The position numbers were made by a program, and so were the translations under genes. 64,000 nucleotides of DNA, from positions 12,754-76,753 of the forward strand of contig NZ_JBLWFS010000021.1 of assembly GCF_048323755.1 (NCBI RefSeq). The letters are read 5' to 3'. The stretch is from Alkalihalobacterium sp048323755 (lineage in GTDB: Bacteria > Bacillota > Bacilli > Bacillales > Bacillaceae_F). Under the pieces are notes generated by a model that worked only from the letters and a program-made list of their open reading frames with translations, was not told the DNA's origin and did not search any database. Positions within the stretch are counted from its first letter, which is position 1. Every line of letters starts with the position of its first letter. Shown here piece by piece: positions 27,195-35,570 of the stretch.

Positions 27195-28859
27195 TTAAAT
27201 AAAATTTTTCCAAACTTGCTTAGCTATTGTAAATAGTTCTTTTTGACGTTCTTCAATTCGAGTCGAGTTCCATTCTTTGTAAGAAGCCAATTTTTTAGTC
27301 ATCTCAATCTTGGATTTTTCATATACTTTTTTCTTATCATTAAACAATTTATTTTTAATTGACTTGTTGTACTCATCTGCTAGAAGAGTCAGATTCCCAA
27401 TTCGATTAATGTATTTGTTGTGAATGTCTTCATGTACTCTCCATTGCCCTATATTTTTAGGCATAATGTGTTCCAAATGAATTTTCATATTATTAGGGTT
27501 AACAACTAACTCTCTTTGTTGGAAATCATTTATTTTTCGTAAAATAAACTTAGCTACAGGAGCACTTTTAATTGAACATACTTGAAAATGACTTTCGAAT
27601 TCTTCATCGTTTAACATTTCTTTCTTGAATTCTTCTGCGATCTCATCAAAAGTCATCGGGGTAGAAGAAATCTTCTTTGCCACCTTAGCGAACAGTACTT
27701 CATAACGATTGGCTACTTTCCCCGCAATGACACAGTTTCGAACGATAAAACTTTCAATCGCTTCAACCACTTTTTTTATTTCTGCTTCTTCATAGGATCC
27801 ATTGACTAGCGCAATCACGATAGGATAGTACGTACTTGCGTTGAGAAGCTTTAAGTTTACTAGATGTTGTTCGATTTCTTTATCTCTAAAAAAGGTTTCA
27901 TTTGAGGGATCAACAAGCACTTTATAAACATTTAAGCTTTTGACTAACTCCCTTGCAAAGTTTAAACATTCACCTGATGTGGTTACCATACCTTTTAGAT
28001 TTTTGTAAAGTTCTTTTTCCCGTGTGAAATCGTATTTTGAATTCCATATGGTTCTAAAATACTTCGTTAGGTCAATCCCGTCAGCACTTTCTTGCATTTT
28101 CAACCATTCATTTTTTACTTCTTCAATTAGATTGTCTGATGTTTTGAATAAATGATTCTTTAGTAGATCTGAGGTTTCAAGCTCTTTACCTCTCGCGTTA
28201 AGAGTTTCAAATATGATAAATGCTTCATTCATATCATCCGTCTCTACACACATCAAACTAAATTTATTTTTAAAACCATTATAATATTCGACTAATTTAT
28301 TGTATTTATCCTCGTCTTCTAGATCCTTTAACTCCTCCAATAATTGGTCATACAGATAATCATAAGCCTCTTTAATTCGAATATGTGACGGTTCCGTAAT
28401 CTCACCAGACACCGGAATTCCACGTTGAATAAAGTCTCTAAAGAAGATATTATCGATCTTACCTAAATGGAACTGAAGCTCGTTCTCTTCCTCGCTCCAA
28501 CGACCAATAATTTTTAGACGAATATCCTCGACCTTATTTCTCGCCCCATCTCGATTCGTTGCTGTATAAATGTCATCAAACAGCTGCCTAATTACAGACA
28601 AAAATATAATCGACGTGGAACTACGTTGTTGACCATCAATAATATATTTCTTCTTATCCTCTTGATCATCGTGGATAACGACTTGTCCAAAGAAATGATT
28701 ATCACGACTGTTCTCAACTAAGTCGTACAAATCTAACCAAAAATCCTTAATCTGTTCATCTCTTTCCCATGAATATTCTCGTTGATAATCTGGAATGTAA
28801 AACTTATCACTTATTAAAAACTGTTGAACTGTGTAAAAATTAAACTTCTTAATCGTCAA
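27195..28859 (-). CDS. DUF262/DUF1524 protein (GmrSD/SspE-like restriction enzyme)
   Basis: The 554-residue protein is a single-chain DUF262-DUF1524 enzyme. The N-terminal part has IPDYQREYSW near 22-31 and the nucleotide-binding DGQQR motif at 75-79. The C-terminal part has HLEHIMPKN near 448 and RIGNLTLL, the His-Asn nuclease signature of DUF1524. GmrSD enzymes cut glucosylated hydroxymethylcytosine DNA. SspE-type relatives act with phosphorothioate modification. No sspABCD or dndABC genes are in the window, so a GmrSD-like, modification-dependent role is the simpler guess. It has its own terminator. Confidence 0.85.
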   Translation of the reverse strand: MTIKKFNFYTVQQFLISDKFYIPDYQREYSWERDEQIKDFWLDLYDLVENSRDNHFFGQVVIHDDQEDKKKYIIDGQQRSSTSIIFLSVIRQLFDDIYTATNRDGARNKVEDIRLKIIGRWSEEENELQFHLGKIDNIFFRDFIQRGIPVSGEITEPSHIRIKEAYDYLYDQLLEELKDLEDEDKYNKLVEYYNGFKNKFSLMCVETDDMNEAFIIFETLNARGKELETSDLLKNHLFKTSDNLIEEVKNEWLKMQESADGIDLTKYFRTIWNSKYDFTREKELYKNLKGMVTTSGECLNFARELVKSLNVYKVLVDPSNETFFRDKEIEQHLVNLKLLNASTYYPIVIALVNGSYEEAEIKKVVEAIESFIVRNCVIAGKVANRYEVLFAKVAKKISSTPMTFDEIAEEFKKEMLNDEEFESHFQVCSIKSAPVAKFILRKINDFQQRELVVNPNNMKIHLEHIMPKNIGQWRVHEDIHNKYINRIGNLTLLADEYNKSIKNKLFNDKKKVYEKSKIEMTKKLASYKEWNSTRIEERQKELFTIAKQVWKNFI

Positions 28860-28986
28860 ATTTATCTCCTACTTTTCAATAAATTGATGATTTAATTATA
28901 CATGATTTTATTTTCAGAAGGTATTCTACAAGCATTAACCGAACTCTATTAATTCATAATTTCGATTAGATAAAAGGTATTCTAGG

Positions 28987-31356
28987 TTACTTCTCTTTCC
29001 GCTCAAAATAAGCATGCAGTCGATACTCACAAATCTCTTTCGTCCATTCATACAGCACTTCGTTGTGCTCCTCGGCCACATCAAATTCCGTTTTGAATAC
29101 TCCATCTTCGAATGAAAGCAACCCTTTTGAACTGCCACTCCATTTCGTCATTGGCATATCGGCAATAAGTTTGGCTACTTTTGTTTCGTCGTAGTCCCAC
29201 AGTCTTTTCCCTTGTTTGTCGGAAAAGTCGATCCGCTTCCTGTATTCTTTTTCCGTTAAGTAGTTATGGAAGTACGGTGCCACTTCTTCAGGTGTTACGG
29301 GACTTGTCCATTTCTCGAGACCGCAGCTTAACATATAAGATAGAACAACCATTTTATAGCTCTTATTCATACCTGTCCGCTCGACTTCTTGAAGCCATGT
29401 TTCGTAAGCTTTGAACACATCTTCTTCGGTTTCATGAAGCTCGTTGGCCCAATATAGGAAGCCCGCATACGATTTGAATTCCTGCTTGTAGTTGTTCGTA
29501 TCGGCGTTCCCGTATAAATGCAACTCTAAATACGTTGGGCGCTTCCCAAGTTCTTGTTTTAATTCAAAATAAGCTTGTCGAAGTTGTTCTTTTCGCGGTT
29601 GGCGCTTTTTCCGAAGTTCATCTAATAGCTGAATGACTTCCATCTCGAAATTAATGAAACAGTTGGCCGGAACTTGAGGCACACTTGATGGTGACTTGGT
29701 TCTCTCATCGTCCTTGCGCGTATCGAGTAGACGTAATTTATTATCTGCGTTTCGATAATTTCCAATCAGATCAATAATCGTACAGTGCTCTTTTCCTTTA
29801 AACAACCGAAGTCCTCGACCGACTTGCTGCGTAAATACCGTTAACGACTCTGTTGGACGTACGAATAAAAGGGTATCTAACGAAGGAATATCCGTACCTT
29901 CATTGAAAAGGTTTACAGTAAAAATGACTTCCAGAACACCGGTTTCAATCATTTGAATGGCTTTTGCACGTCCGTATTCACTTCCATTCGAATGCAGACT
30001 TGTAGCTTTCACTCCGTTTTCCTTAAAATAATTCGCTAGAAATGAAGCTTGTCTAATCGAAGAACAAAAGGCAAGTGTTCGTGTTTGTTTATGCGTTTTC
30101 CAGGCTTCCAATATCTTTTCTGCCATCTCTTCCCTTAATTGCGCTGCTAATAATTCTTCATCGTCATATCTGGTTCCTAGCCACGTAATTTGTGAATAAT
30201 CCGTTTCATCATACACCCCGACATAATTAAAAGGTGCTAACCACTGACGTTGAATGGCTTCAATAAAGTCAATTTGATAGGCGGTAATCCCAAGTAAAAA
30301 TTCAGGCTTAAAATAGTCAAGAACACGTTGATACGTTTTTGCCGCTGCATGATGGAATTCATCGATAACAATGAGATCAAAGCTGTTAGGGTCGAACTTC
30401 TCTAAATGACGTTCGTTCGCTAATGTAAAAATCGACGCAAATACACAATCGGCTTCGCCTTCTTTTTCGGTTCCGCTATAAATACCAAACGTACGCTCAG
30501 GCATAATATGTTCAAACGATTTTTGGGCTTGTTTTAAGATTTCTTCACGATGAGCGACAAAGAGGATTCGCTTGTAATTTCTCGCAAAAAAGCCTGCTAA
30601 ATAGGTCTTACCTAGGCCAGTAGCCATCACAACCATCGCTTTGTCGTAACCTTCTTCGACAACGTTATGTAAAGACTCAAGTGCCTCAATTTGTGAATGT
30701 CTTGGTGAGATGGTTCCGTATGACGCCGGTTCTTCAATAATGATCGCGGGTTCCTCATCATCAGCTGTTTGATTTAGCATTAACTCTACTTCTTCTGTTT
30801 TCGTCCACGTACGAACTAAATTCGGATGTTCCCGATGGTAATCTTCATACAACTTTTCGTATTCAACTATCGTTTCTTTGTTAACAGGAACGGTTTGTTC
30901 ATTAAGGAAAAGCTTCATGAACTCATCTAGCGCTTGTTGAAATGTATCAGGAGAAGCTTTGGACTCCATCGCGACATTCCATTCGACCCCATGTGTAAGA
31001 GCAGACCGGGACATGTTCGATGAACCAATGATTAACGTCCCTTCATTTTCCTCATACTGAAACAAGTACGCTTTGGGATGAAACGCTCGACCATTGCTCT
31101 TCCACAAACGAACTTCAATGTTCGGATCTATTTCATTTATTTTTCTTAACGCTTCTGGCTGCGTCACAAATAAATAGTCACCTGTACAAACCTTCACTTC
31201 CGCTCCGCGATCTAATGCTTTTTTTAGTGGTTCTTCCAGAAGTTGTACACCTGACTTCATAACAAATGAGGTTAATATGTATATAGAAGAGGAGCGATCA
31301 ATCGCCTCAACCAAATCCGAGATTAAACGGTCTGTTACTAACTTAATGTTACTCAT
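28987..31356 (-). CDS. PLD-domain plus DEAD-box helicase, apparently lacking motif III
   Basis: This is a 789-residue protein. The ATG at 31356 overlaps the mazG-like stop (ATGAGTAA) and is preferred over an earlier ATG. Residues 1-150 form a phospholipase-D-like domain with HPKAYLF at 93-99 and GSSNMSRSAL near 111. The helicase has Walker A ATGLGKT at 245-251, DEFH at 332-335, and late motifs NEGTDIPSLD and QQVGRGLRLF. After DEFH the sequence reads LLGITAYQIDFIEAI, where relatives have TATPER plus about 20 more residues. This suggests an in-frame deletion. Such PLD-helicases are found in restriction-like loci. Helicase activity may be lost. Confidence 0.82.
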   Translation of the reverse strand: MSNIKLVTDRLISDLVEAIDRSSSIYILTSFVMKSGVQLLEEPLKKALDRGAEVKVCTGDYLFVTQPEALRKINEIDPNIEVRLWKSNGRAFHPKAYLFQYEENEGTLIIGSSNMSRSALTHGVEWNVAMESKASPDTFQQALDEFMKLFLNEQTVPVNKETIVEYEKLYEDYHREHPNLVRTWTKTEEVELMLNQTADDEEPAIIIEEPASYGTISPRHSQIEALESLHNVVEEGYDKAMVVMATGLGKTYLAGFFARNYKRILFVAHREEILKQAQKSFEHIMPERTFGIYSGTEKEGEADCVFASIFTLANERHLEKFDPNSFDLIVIDEFHHAAAKTYQRVLDYFKPEFLLGITAYQIDFIEAIQRQWLAPFNYVGVYDETDYSQITWLGTRYDDEELLAAQLREEMAEKILEAWKTHKQTRTLAFCSSIRQASFLANYFKENGVKATSLHSNGSEYGRAKAIQMIETGVLEVIFTVNLFNEGTDIPSLDTLLFVRPTESLTVFTQQVGRGLRLFKGKEHCTIIDLIGNYRNADNKLRLLDTRKDDERTKSPSSVPQVPANCFINFEMEVIQLLDELRKKRQPRKEQLRQAYFELKQELGKRPTYLELHLYGNADTNNYKQEFKSYAGFLYWANELHETEEDVFKAYETWLQEVERTGMNKSYKMVVLSYMLSCGLEKWTSPVTPEEVAPYFHNYLTEKEYRKRIDFSDKQGKRLWDYDETKVAKLIADMPMTKWSGSSKGLLSFEDGVFKTEFDVAEEHNEVLYEWTKEICEYRLHAYFERKEK

Positions 31357-31675
31357 CTTCCACATCAATCAGGAAAACTCTCTCCTGAAAACCTCCACGT
31401 TCTTCAGCTTTTTTCTTGCGGATTGCCTCGACTTCATCAAATTTGGCTCCGTGCACACTTGCGAGACTGTGCATAATTTCGAGCACATCAGCAAGCTCCT
31501 CCAAAGCTTGTCCATCTGTTTGTGCTTCTTCGTATTCAGCAATTTCTTCAGTCAACTTAATCTTTAGTTCTTTTATGTATTCAACCTCATCCAATTGTTT
31601 CGAGCGGTAACCCTTTCCTGCTGCTTGAATGATGGCTGGAATTTTATCACGAACAAGTTTATTGTAAATTGGCAT
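31349..31675 (-). CDS. MazG-like nucleotide pyrophosphohydrolase
   Basis: The 108-residue protein is of the phosphoribosyl-ATP pyrophosphohydrolase/MazG superfamily. KLVRDKIP is near the start, and the metal-binding EExxE helix includes EEIAEYEEA near 43-51 and LEELADVLEI near 58-67. Such enzymes hydrolyse (d)NTPs to monophosphates. Its last 8 bases overlap the start of the PLD-helicase gene, so the two are co-translated. Nucleotide-depleting enzymes are known in phage defence, but a house-cleaning role is equally possible. Confidence 0.8.
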   Translation of the reverse strand: MPIYNKLVRDKIPAIIQAAGKGYRSKQLDEVEYIKELKIKLTEEIAEYEEAQTDGQALEELADVLEIMHSLASVHGAKFDEVEAIRKKKAEERGGFQERVFLIDVEDE

Positions 31676-31710
31676 AAGACAACATTCCTTTTTATGTATT
31701 ATTTACCAGT

Positions 31711-31749
31711 TTACCATAGCGGTTTTATAGCGTGAAGGGAGTAGTTAAA
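31711..31749 (+). repeat. 39-bp direct repeat, left of the Fic gene
   Basis: TTACCATAGCGGTTTTATAG followed by CGTGAAGGGAGTAGTTAAA. It matches 32991-33029 at 37 of 39 positions. The two copies bracket the Fic gene, 1280 bp apart. Confidence 0.75.
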
Positions 31750-31770
31750 AAGAACCATTCGTATAATTTC

Positions 31771-31802
31771 TGTCACAGGGACAACTCGAAATTTGTCGAC
31801 GA
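31771..31802 (+). repeat. Diverged GTGACAACCCGA repeat
   Basis: TGTCACAGGGACAACTCGAA then ATTTGTCGAC, a shortened relative of the repeats at 3907-4000 and 4149-4241. Confidence 0.4.
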
Positions 31803-31892
31803 CAATGAACTATGGCATTGATATTGATACATAATAGTTTCAATTGATACTAATAAACAACTTAGTTACCTATTCGATTTCTTCCACATCCG

Positions 31893-31925
31893 AAGAAAAA
31901 AGTACATCCGAATTACGGAATGCAC
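31893..31925 (-). terminator. Second terminator downstream of the Fic gene
   Basis: GTGCATTCCG pairs imperfectly with CGGATGTAC on the minus strand, followed by TTTTTT. Confidence 0.6.
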
Positions 31926-31940
31926 CTTCTATTAGTAATC

Positions 31941-31983
31941 AAAAAGGCTAATGCTCGAACCTCAATTCAAGCATTAGCCTTAT
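31941..31983 (-). terminator. Terminator of the Fic gene
   Basis: AAGGCTAATGCT pairs with AGCATTAGCCTT, followed by TTTTT on the minus strand, about 27 bases after the Fic frame ends. Confidence 0.8.
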
Positions 31984-32009
31984 TCTACTTTTCAGTTTCA
32001 AGATCAGAC

Positions 32010-32738
32010 TTATTCAAATGCACTTAAATACAAATCTAGCGAATCCTCTACTTCCTTTGCAACCAACTGAATAAAGTTATCATAATTCTGTTGGGTATGC
32101 GCCTTGTCTAAAGCCTCGTAATAGTTTAACCGATTTTCAATTTTTATGACAATCGGTGGAAACCCATCTTTCATCAGTTCTAGATTTAATAACAACCGTG
32201 ATGTACGTCCATTTCCATCAATAAAAGGGTGTATTCCTACAAATATTGCATGTAACATTGCCCCACGAGTAACTGGATGCATTTGAGTAGTATCCTGTTC
32301 TTACCATTTCAATAAATTACCTATTTCTTCTTTAATAAGAAATGGAGCTGGTGGTACTTGTTTAGCACCTGAAATAAATACTTGTTGGTCTCGATAAACT
32401 CCTGCATATTCATCATTAATTCCTTTTAAAATGAGACGATGTAAATTACTAATTTGCCATTCTGATAAGGGTTCTTCACGTTGGACAATTTCTTCCACAT
32501 ATGAAATTGCATCACGATGATTAATAACCTCTAAATGTTCACGCAACGTTTTCCCGCCAACTGTAATACCCTCGAGCACTACTTTCGTTTCCTGTAAGGT
32601 TAATGTATTTCCTTCAATTGCATTTGAATTATATGTCCATTCTAGTAGTAACTTTTCACGCAAACTCATTAGTGTGTACTTTGGGAATGGACGTTTGGCA
32701 TCAAGAATCGCCTTTTTATGGTCAATTTGTTCAAACAT
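32010..32738 (-). pseudogene. Fic/DOC family AMP-transferase broken by one stop codon
   Basis: One reading frame spans the locus, interrupted only by a TAA at 32301-32303 after LLKW; the same frame resumes directly. The N-terminal part holds the inhibitory motif SNAIEGN near residue 37, typical of self-inhibited Fic proteins. The part after the stop has the complete active site HPFIDGNGRTSR. Fic proteins transfer AMP (or other groups) to target proteins. An ATG lies just after the stop (32282), so a C-terminal piece carrying the active site but lacking the inhibitory helix could be made if translation restarts. Flanked by 39-bp direct repeats. Confidence 0.85.
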
Positions 32739-33218
32739 TTTATCTCACCTCTTAGGAATCGAATAATACTTATGGGAGTCTACTGAGATTCCAGTAATTT
32801 TTAAACATGCAGTATTTGTCCAGCAAATTGTTAAGCTTAATCATAACAATGATAGTTAATTAATGGGTATTATAACAGAATTTATTAATTAACATCCCCA
32901 TTAAATAACTGAAGGTAGGATAATACCGGTTTACTGTATAAGCTACTATAAAGCAATGCTATTAGTTCTAAAAAAATTAAATCTCTGGCGTTACCAAAGC
33001 GGTTTTATAGCGTGAAGGGAGTATTTAAATACGTTAATACGATGTCACTTTGACTACCCAAAACGCTCCTCGGCCTTGGATCGCCGGCAAATACGGTCGC
33101 TTCACCTCCTGTTCACCACCGAATTTTCGATTTCAATTTTAAAATAAAATTTACAAAAAATACATTTACCAACGTTTGATCGCTACATTGTAATTAGAAC
33201 AAACATTCGTATAATGAG
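32739..33218. other. Intergenic region between the Fic and Rpn-like genes
   Basis: No gene seen in 480 bases. It holds the second 39-bp direct repeat and, from about 33188, the upstream sequence shared with the other Rpn-like copy. Confidence 0.5.
32991..33029 (+). repeat. 39-bp direct repeat, right of the Fic gene
   Basis: TTACCAAAGCGGTTTTATAG then CGTGAAGGGAGTATTTAAA. Partner of 31711-31749. A weakly similar GTCACTTTGACTACCCA sequence follows, as GTCACAGGGACAACTCGA follows the other copy. Confidence 0.75.
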
Positions 33219-33227
33219 GTGATGAAA

Positions 33228-33802
33228 ATGATAGAAGATACACTTGATCATGATCGTTGGTTTAAAGAGTTAATTACTACTTTTTTTGAAGAATTCATCT
33301 TAGCTTTTTTTCCTAACGTTTACGAGCACCTAGATTTTCAACATGTAACCTTTCTTAATCAAGAAGTATTTACTGATGTGATTAAAGGAAATAAAAGGAC
33401 TGTTGACTTACTTGTTGAGACTAAATTAAAAGGTAAAAATTCATTAATTATTATACATATCGAGCCGCAATCCTCCTATCAGAAAGATTTCAATGATCGG
33501 ATGTTCATCTACTTTAGCCGACTTTACGAAAAATATCGTCTCCCCATTGTTCCTATAGCGATTTTTAGTTATGATAAAGTTAAATCCGAACAAACGATTT
33601 CTTTCAACACATTCCAAAAGATGAGGTGAATCACATTATGGAACTGATGACTTCATGGGAGAAAAAAGGGTTTGACAAGGGCATTGAGAAGGTGGCAAAA
33701 CAAATGCTTCTAAAAGGGTTCACAACGAAAGATATTCAAGACTTAACAAGCTTATCTCTTGAAAAAATTGAAAAGTTAAAGACACAACTAGATAAAGTGT
33801 AA
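33228..33802 (+). pseudogene. Rpn-family recombination-promoting nuclease, internally deleted
   Basis: The N-terminal ~120 residues (DHDRWFKELITTFFEEFILA, then IIIHIEPQSSYQKDF) match the longer copy at 54.8 kb almost exactly. The frame then jumps from KVKSE straight to the C-terminal IPKDEVNHIMELMTS segment, out of frame. About 300 bp are missing at the join near 33590-33610. Rpn/YhgA-like proteins carry a PD-(D/E)XK fold and are often called putative transposases. ATG at 33228 fits the AGGTG site best. A plus-strand terminator follows. Not functional as a full-length protein. Confidence 0.85.
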
Positions 33803-33807
33803 TATAT

Positions 33808-33870
33808 GAGGGTCTGTTTCTAGGTTTGTTCGTAATAACCTCATGGGGAGACAGACCCTTAATTGTTTTT
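33808..33870 (+). terminator. Terminator after the shortened Rpn-like gene
   Basis: AGGGTCTGT pairs with ACAGACCCT across a long loop, followed by TAATTGTTTTT. Confidence 0.6.
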
Positions 33871-34020
33871 ATTAACGTGTCACTGTGACTATCCAAATAA
33901 TCTTGTTTCAAACTATGGTTTCACAGTTGCACTAGAGTGACTAATTTAGTGTTTAACTTCTTAGTCTTTTTTGCTTCCTTTTAACGCTTGAAGGGGAGTC
34001 TTAGCGCCAGTTAAACCGAT

Positions 34021-34050
34021 AAAAGGCTTTGCCGTCCTTGGAAAAGCCTC
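34021..34050 (-). terminator. Hairpin after the zinc peptidase gene
   Basis: Minus strand AGGCTTTTCC...GGCAAAGCCTTTT, about 70 bases after the peptidase stop. Confidence 0.45.
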
Positions 34051-34120
34051 GTTCAATTCTGGCAATTCCCACATCTCAAACCAACCTTTGGTGATTTTTC
34101 CTGTAAAAATCAATCCTTTA

Positions 34121-35506
34121 CTAGTTCTTAACCAACACCTGTTGTTCTCTCTTTATCTCTCGTAAGACGGCTTTTAAGTTCTTTTCATTTTTCAATAGAC
34201 CTTGTACTAGTTTAGCTGTGTTGTAGCACGCATCGACATTGAGAGTTTCCTGGTCTGTATGCTCATTCATGTAGCCAGCTGACAGGTTCACACTCTGGAT
34301 GCCATGTTCTGCCCAAATTCTCGTATCACTACTGCCACCACTTGTTGTTGCCCAGCCTTTGAAGGCTTCTTTTTGAGCTACTTCTTCAATAAACGCACCA
34401 TAGCGTGGGTGACAGAATGGCAAATATCCTCCGCATGAGGTGACAATATCTCCAGCCCCGCGACGATCAATGACAATCGCCGCATCAGTCCCCCATAAGA
34501 AATAGTTATCGACCTCACTGGCTCCAACTAATCCGCACTCCTCTTGAACAGTAAAGATAAACTTTACTTTCCCACTAAAAGAGGAAGGATGACTGAGGTA
34601 TTCTGCTAGATGAAGAAGTACAGCTACACCCGCACGGTCATCCGCACCTAAAATACCTTTACTGCTCGACCACATGTTTCCGTTTTTTATGATCTGTCGC
34701 CCTGGCTCTATTTCAAAAACCGTATCGAGGTGGGCATTCATTAAAAGAACAGGTCCATTCCCACTCTTGTATGTTTTTTCAGCCAGTATATTTCCAGCCC
34801 GATCCACCGTAATATGATCGACAAATGGGGTTAGTTTTTCGCTAACAAACTTTCTTACTTGTGCTTCTTGACCACTCGTTCCAGGAATAGCTAGTAATTG
34901 TTCTAATAAATGATTAAAGAGTTGTTGTTTAATAAAATCGTATCCTTGTTCGAGCCAGCTCTTCTCTACTTCACTTAGTTTCTCAGCTAGGTCTAGCAAT
35001 TCATGTCGCGCTAAATGGATCGATACATGGTAACTGTTTTGGCGTTCGCGGTAATACACTCTTTTGCATCCAAGAGCAAGTAATAATTCAGCCAACTCTT
35101 CCATGCTCTTTTCCTTATTTACCATCAAATGAGCTGGTCTTTTTCCATGACCATCACATGAACCTAATGTAGCAAAGCCAAGTCGGTTCAACTGCCTGAC
35201 GATCCCACTAATGAACGTATCAAGTTCATGAACCTTTGATTGTTCATTACTCGGATTAAACCATAACCCTTCGCCTCTTCCACGATTTTTATAGTCTATT
35301 GCACTTAGAAACTGATCTTCTCGTACGACTGGACTAAATAGTGAAAGTACACCTTTTTCAAACGTATAACGAACATTAACCTTTTCTAGAGATTGAATAA
35401 GAAAGTTAACATTTTCGTTTCTTTCGTTTGTGCAATCAAACACACCATCTTCCTTTTCTACAAGTATCCACCCATGCCTTACGAATAATTGGTTCCACGT
35501 TTTCAT
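34121..35506 (-). CDS. M20/M28/M42-type zinc peptidase with an N-terminal extension
   Basis: The protein has about 461 residues. ATG at 35506 follows AAAGGGAG. The frame extends upstream but with no good ribosome site. Residues about 200-440 form a two-zinc aminopeptidase: NAHLDTVF (His and Asp ligands), LGADDRAG (bridging Asp), QEECGLVGA (catalytic and ligand Glu), VIDRRG, and NEHTDQETLN at the end. The first ~190 residues are an added domain containing GSCDGHGKRPAH; I do not recognise it. The enzyme probably trims peptides in the cytosol. The TPR/winged-helix gene ends 65 bases upstream, so they may be co-transcribed. Confidence 0.8.
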   Translation of the reverse strand: MKTWNQLFVRHGWILVEKEDGVFDCTNERNENVNFLIQSLEKVNVRYTFEKGVLSLFSPVVREDQFLSAIDYKNRGRGEGLWFNPSNEQSKVHELDTFISGIVRQLNRLGFATLGSCDGHGKRPAHLMVNKEKSMEELAELLLALGCKRVYYRERQNSYHVSIHLARHELLDLAEKLSEVEKSWLEQGYDFIKQQLFNHLLEQLLAIPGTSGQEAQVRKFVSEKLTPFVDHITVDRAGNILAEKTYKSGNGPVLLMNAHLDTVFEIEPGRQIIKNGNMWSSSKGILGADDRAGVAVLLHLAEYLSHPSSFSGKVKFIFTVQEECGLVGASEVDNYFLWGTDAAIVIDRRGAGDIVTSCGGYLPFCHPRYGAFIEEVAQKEAFKGWATTSGGSSDTRIWAEHGIQSVNLSAGYMNEHTDQETLNVDACYNTAKLVQGLLKNEKNLKAVLREIKREQQVLVKN

Positions 35507-35570
35507 CGTATCATCTCCCTTTCGTTGATAGCTTAAGTATCTCAAAAGGGCGATGACAGACCTGTCATTC

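Larger units (their letters stand above)
31676..32009. other. Intergenic region with direct repeat and two terminators
   Basis: No gene seen. It contains the first 39-bp direct repeat, a diverged GTGACAACCCGA repeat (31771-31802) and two terminator hairpins. Confidence 0.5.
33803..34120. other. Intergenic region between convergent units
   Basis: No gene seen in 318 bases. It holds two converging terminator hairpins and a weak GTGTCACTGTGACTATCCA relative of the dispersed repeat near 33877. Confidence 0.45.
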
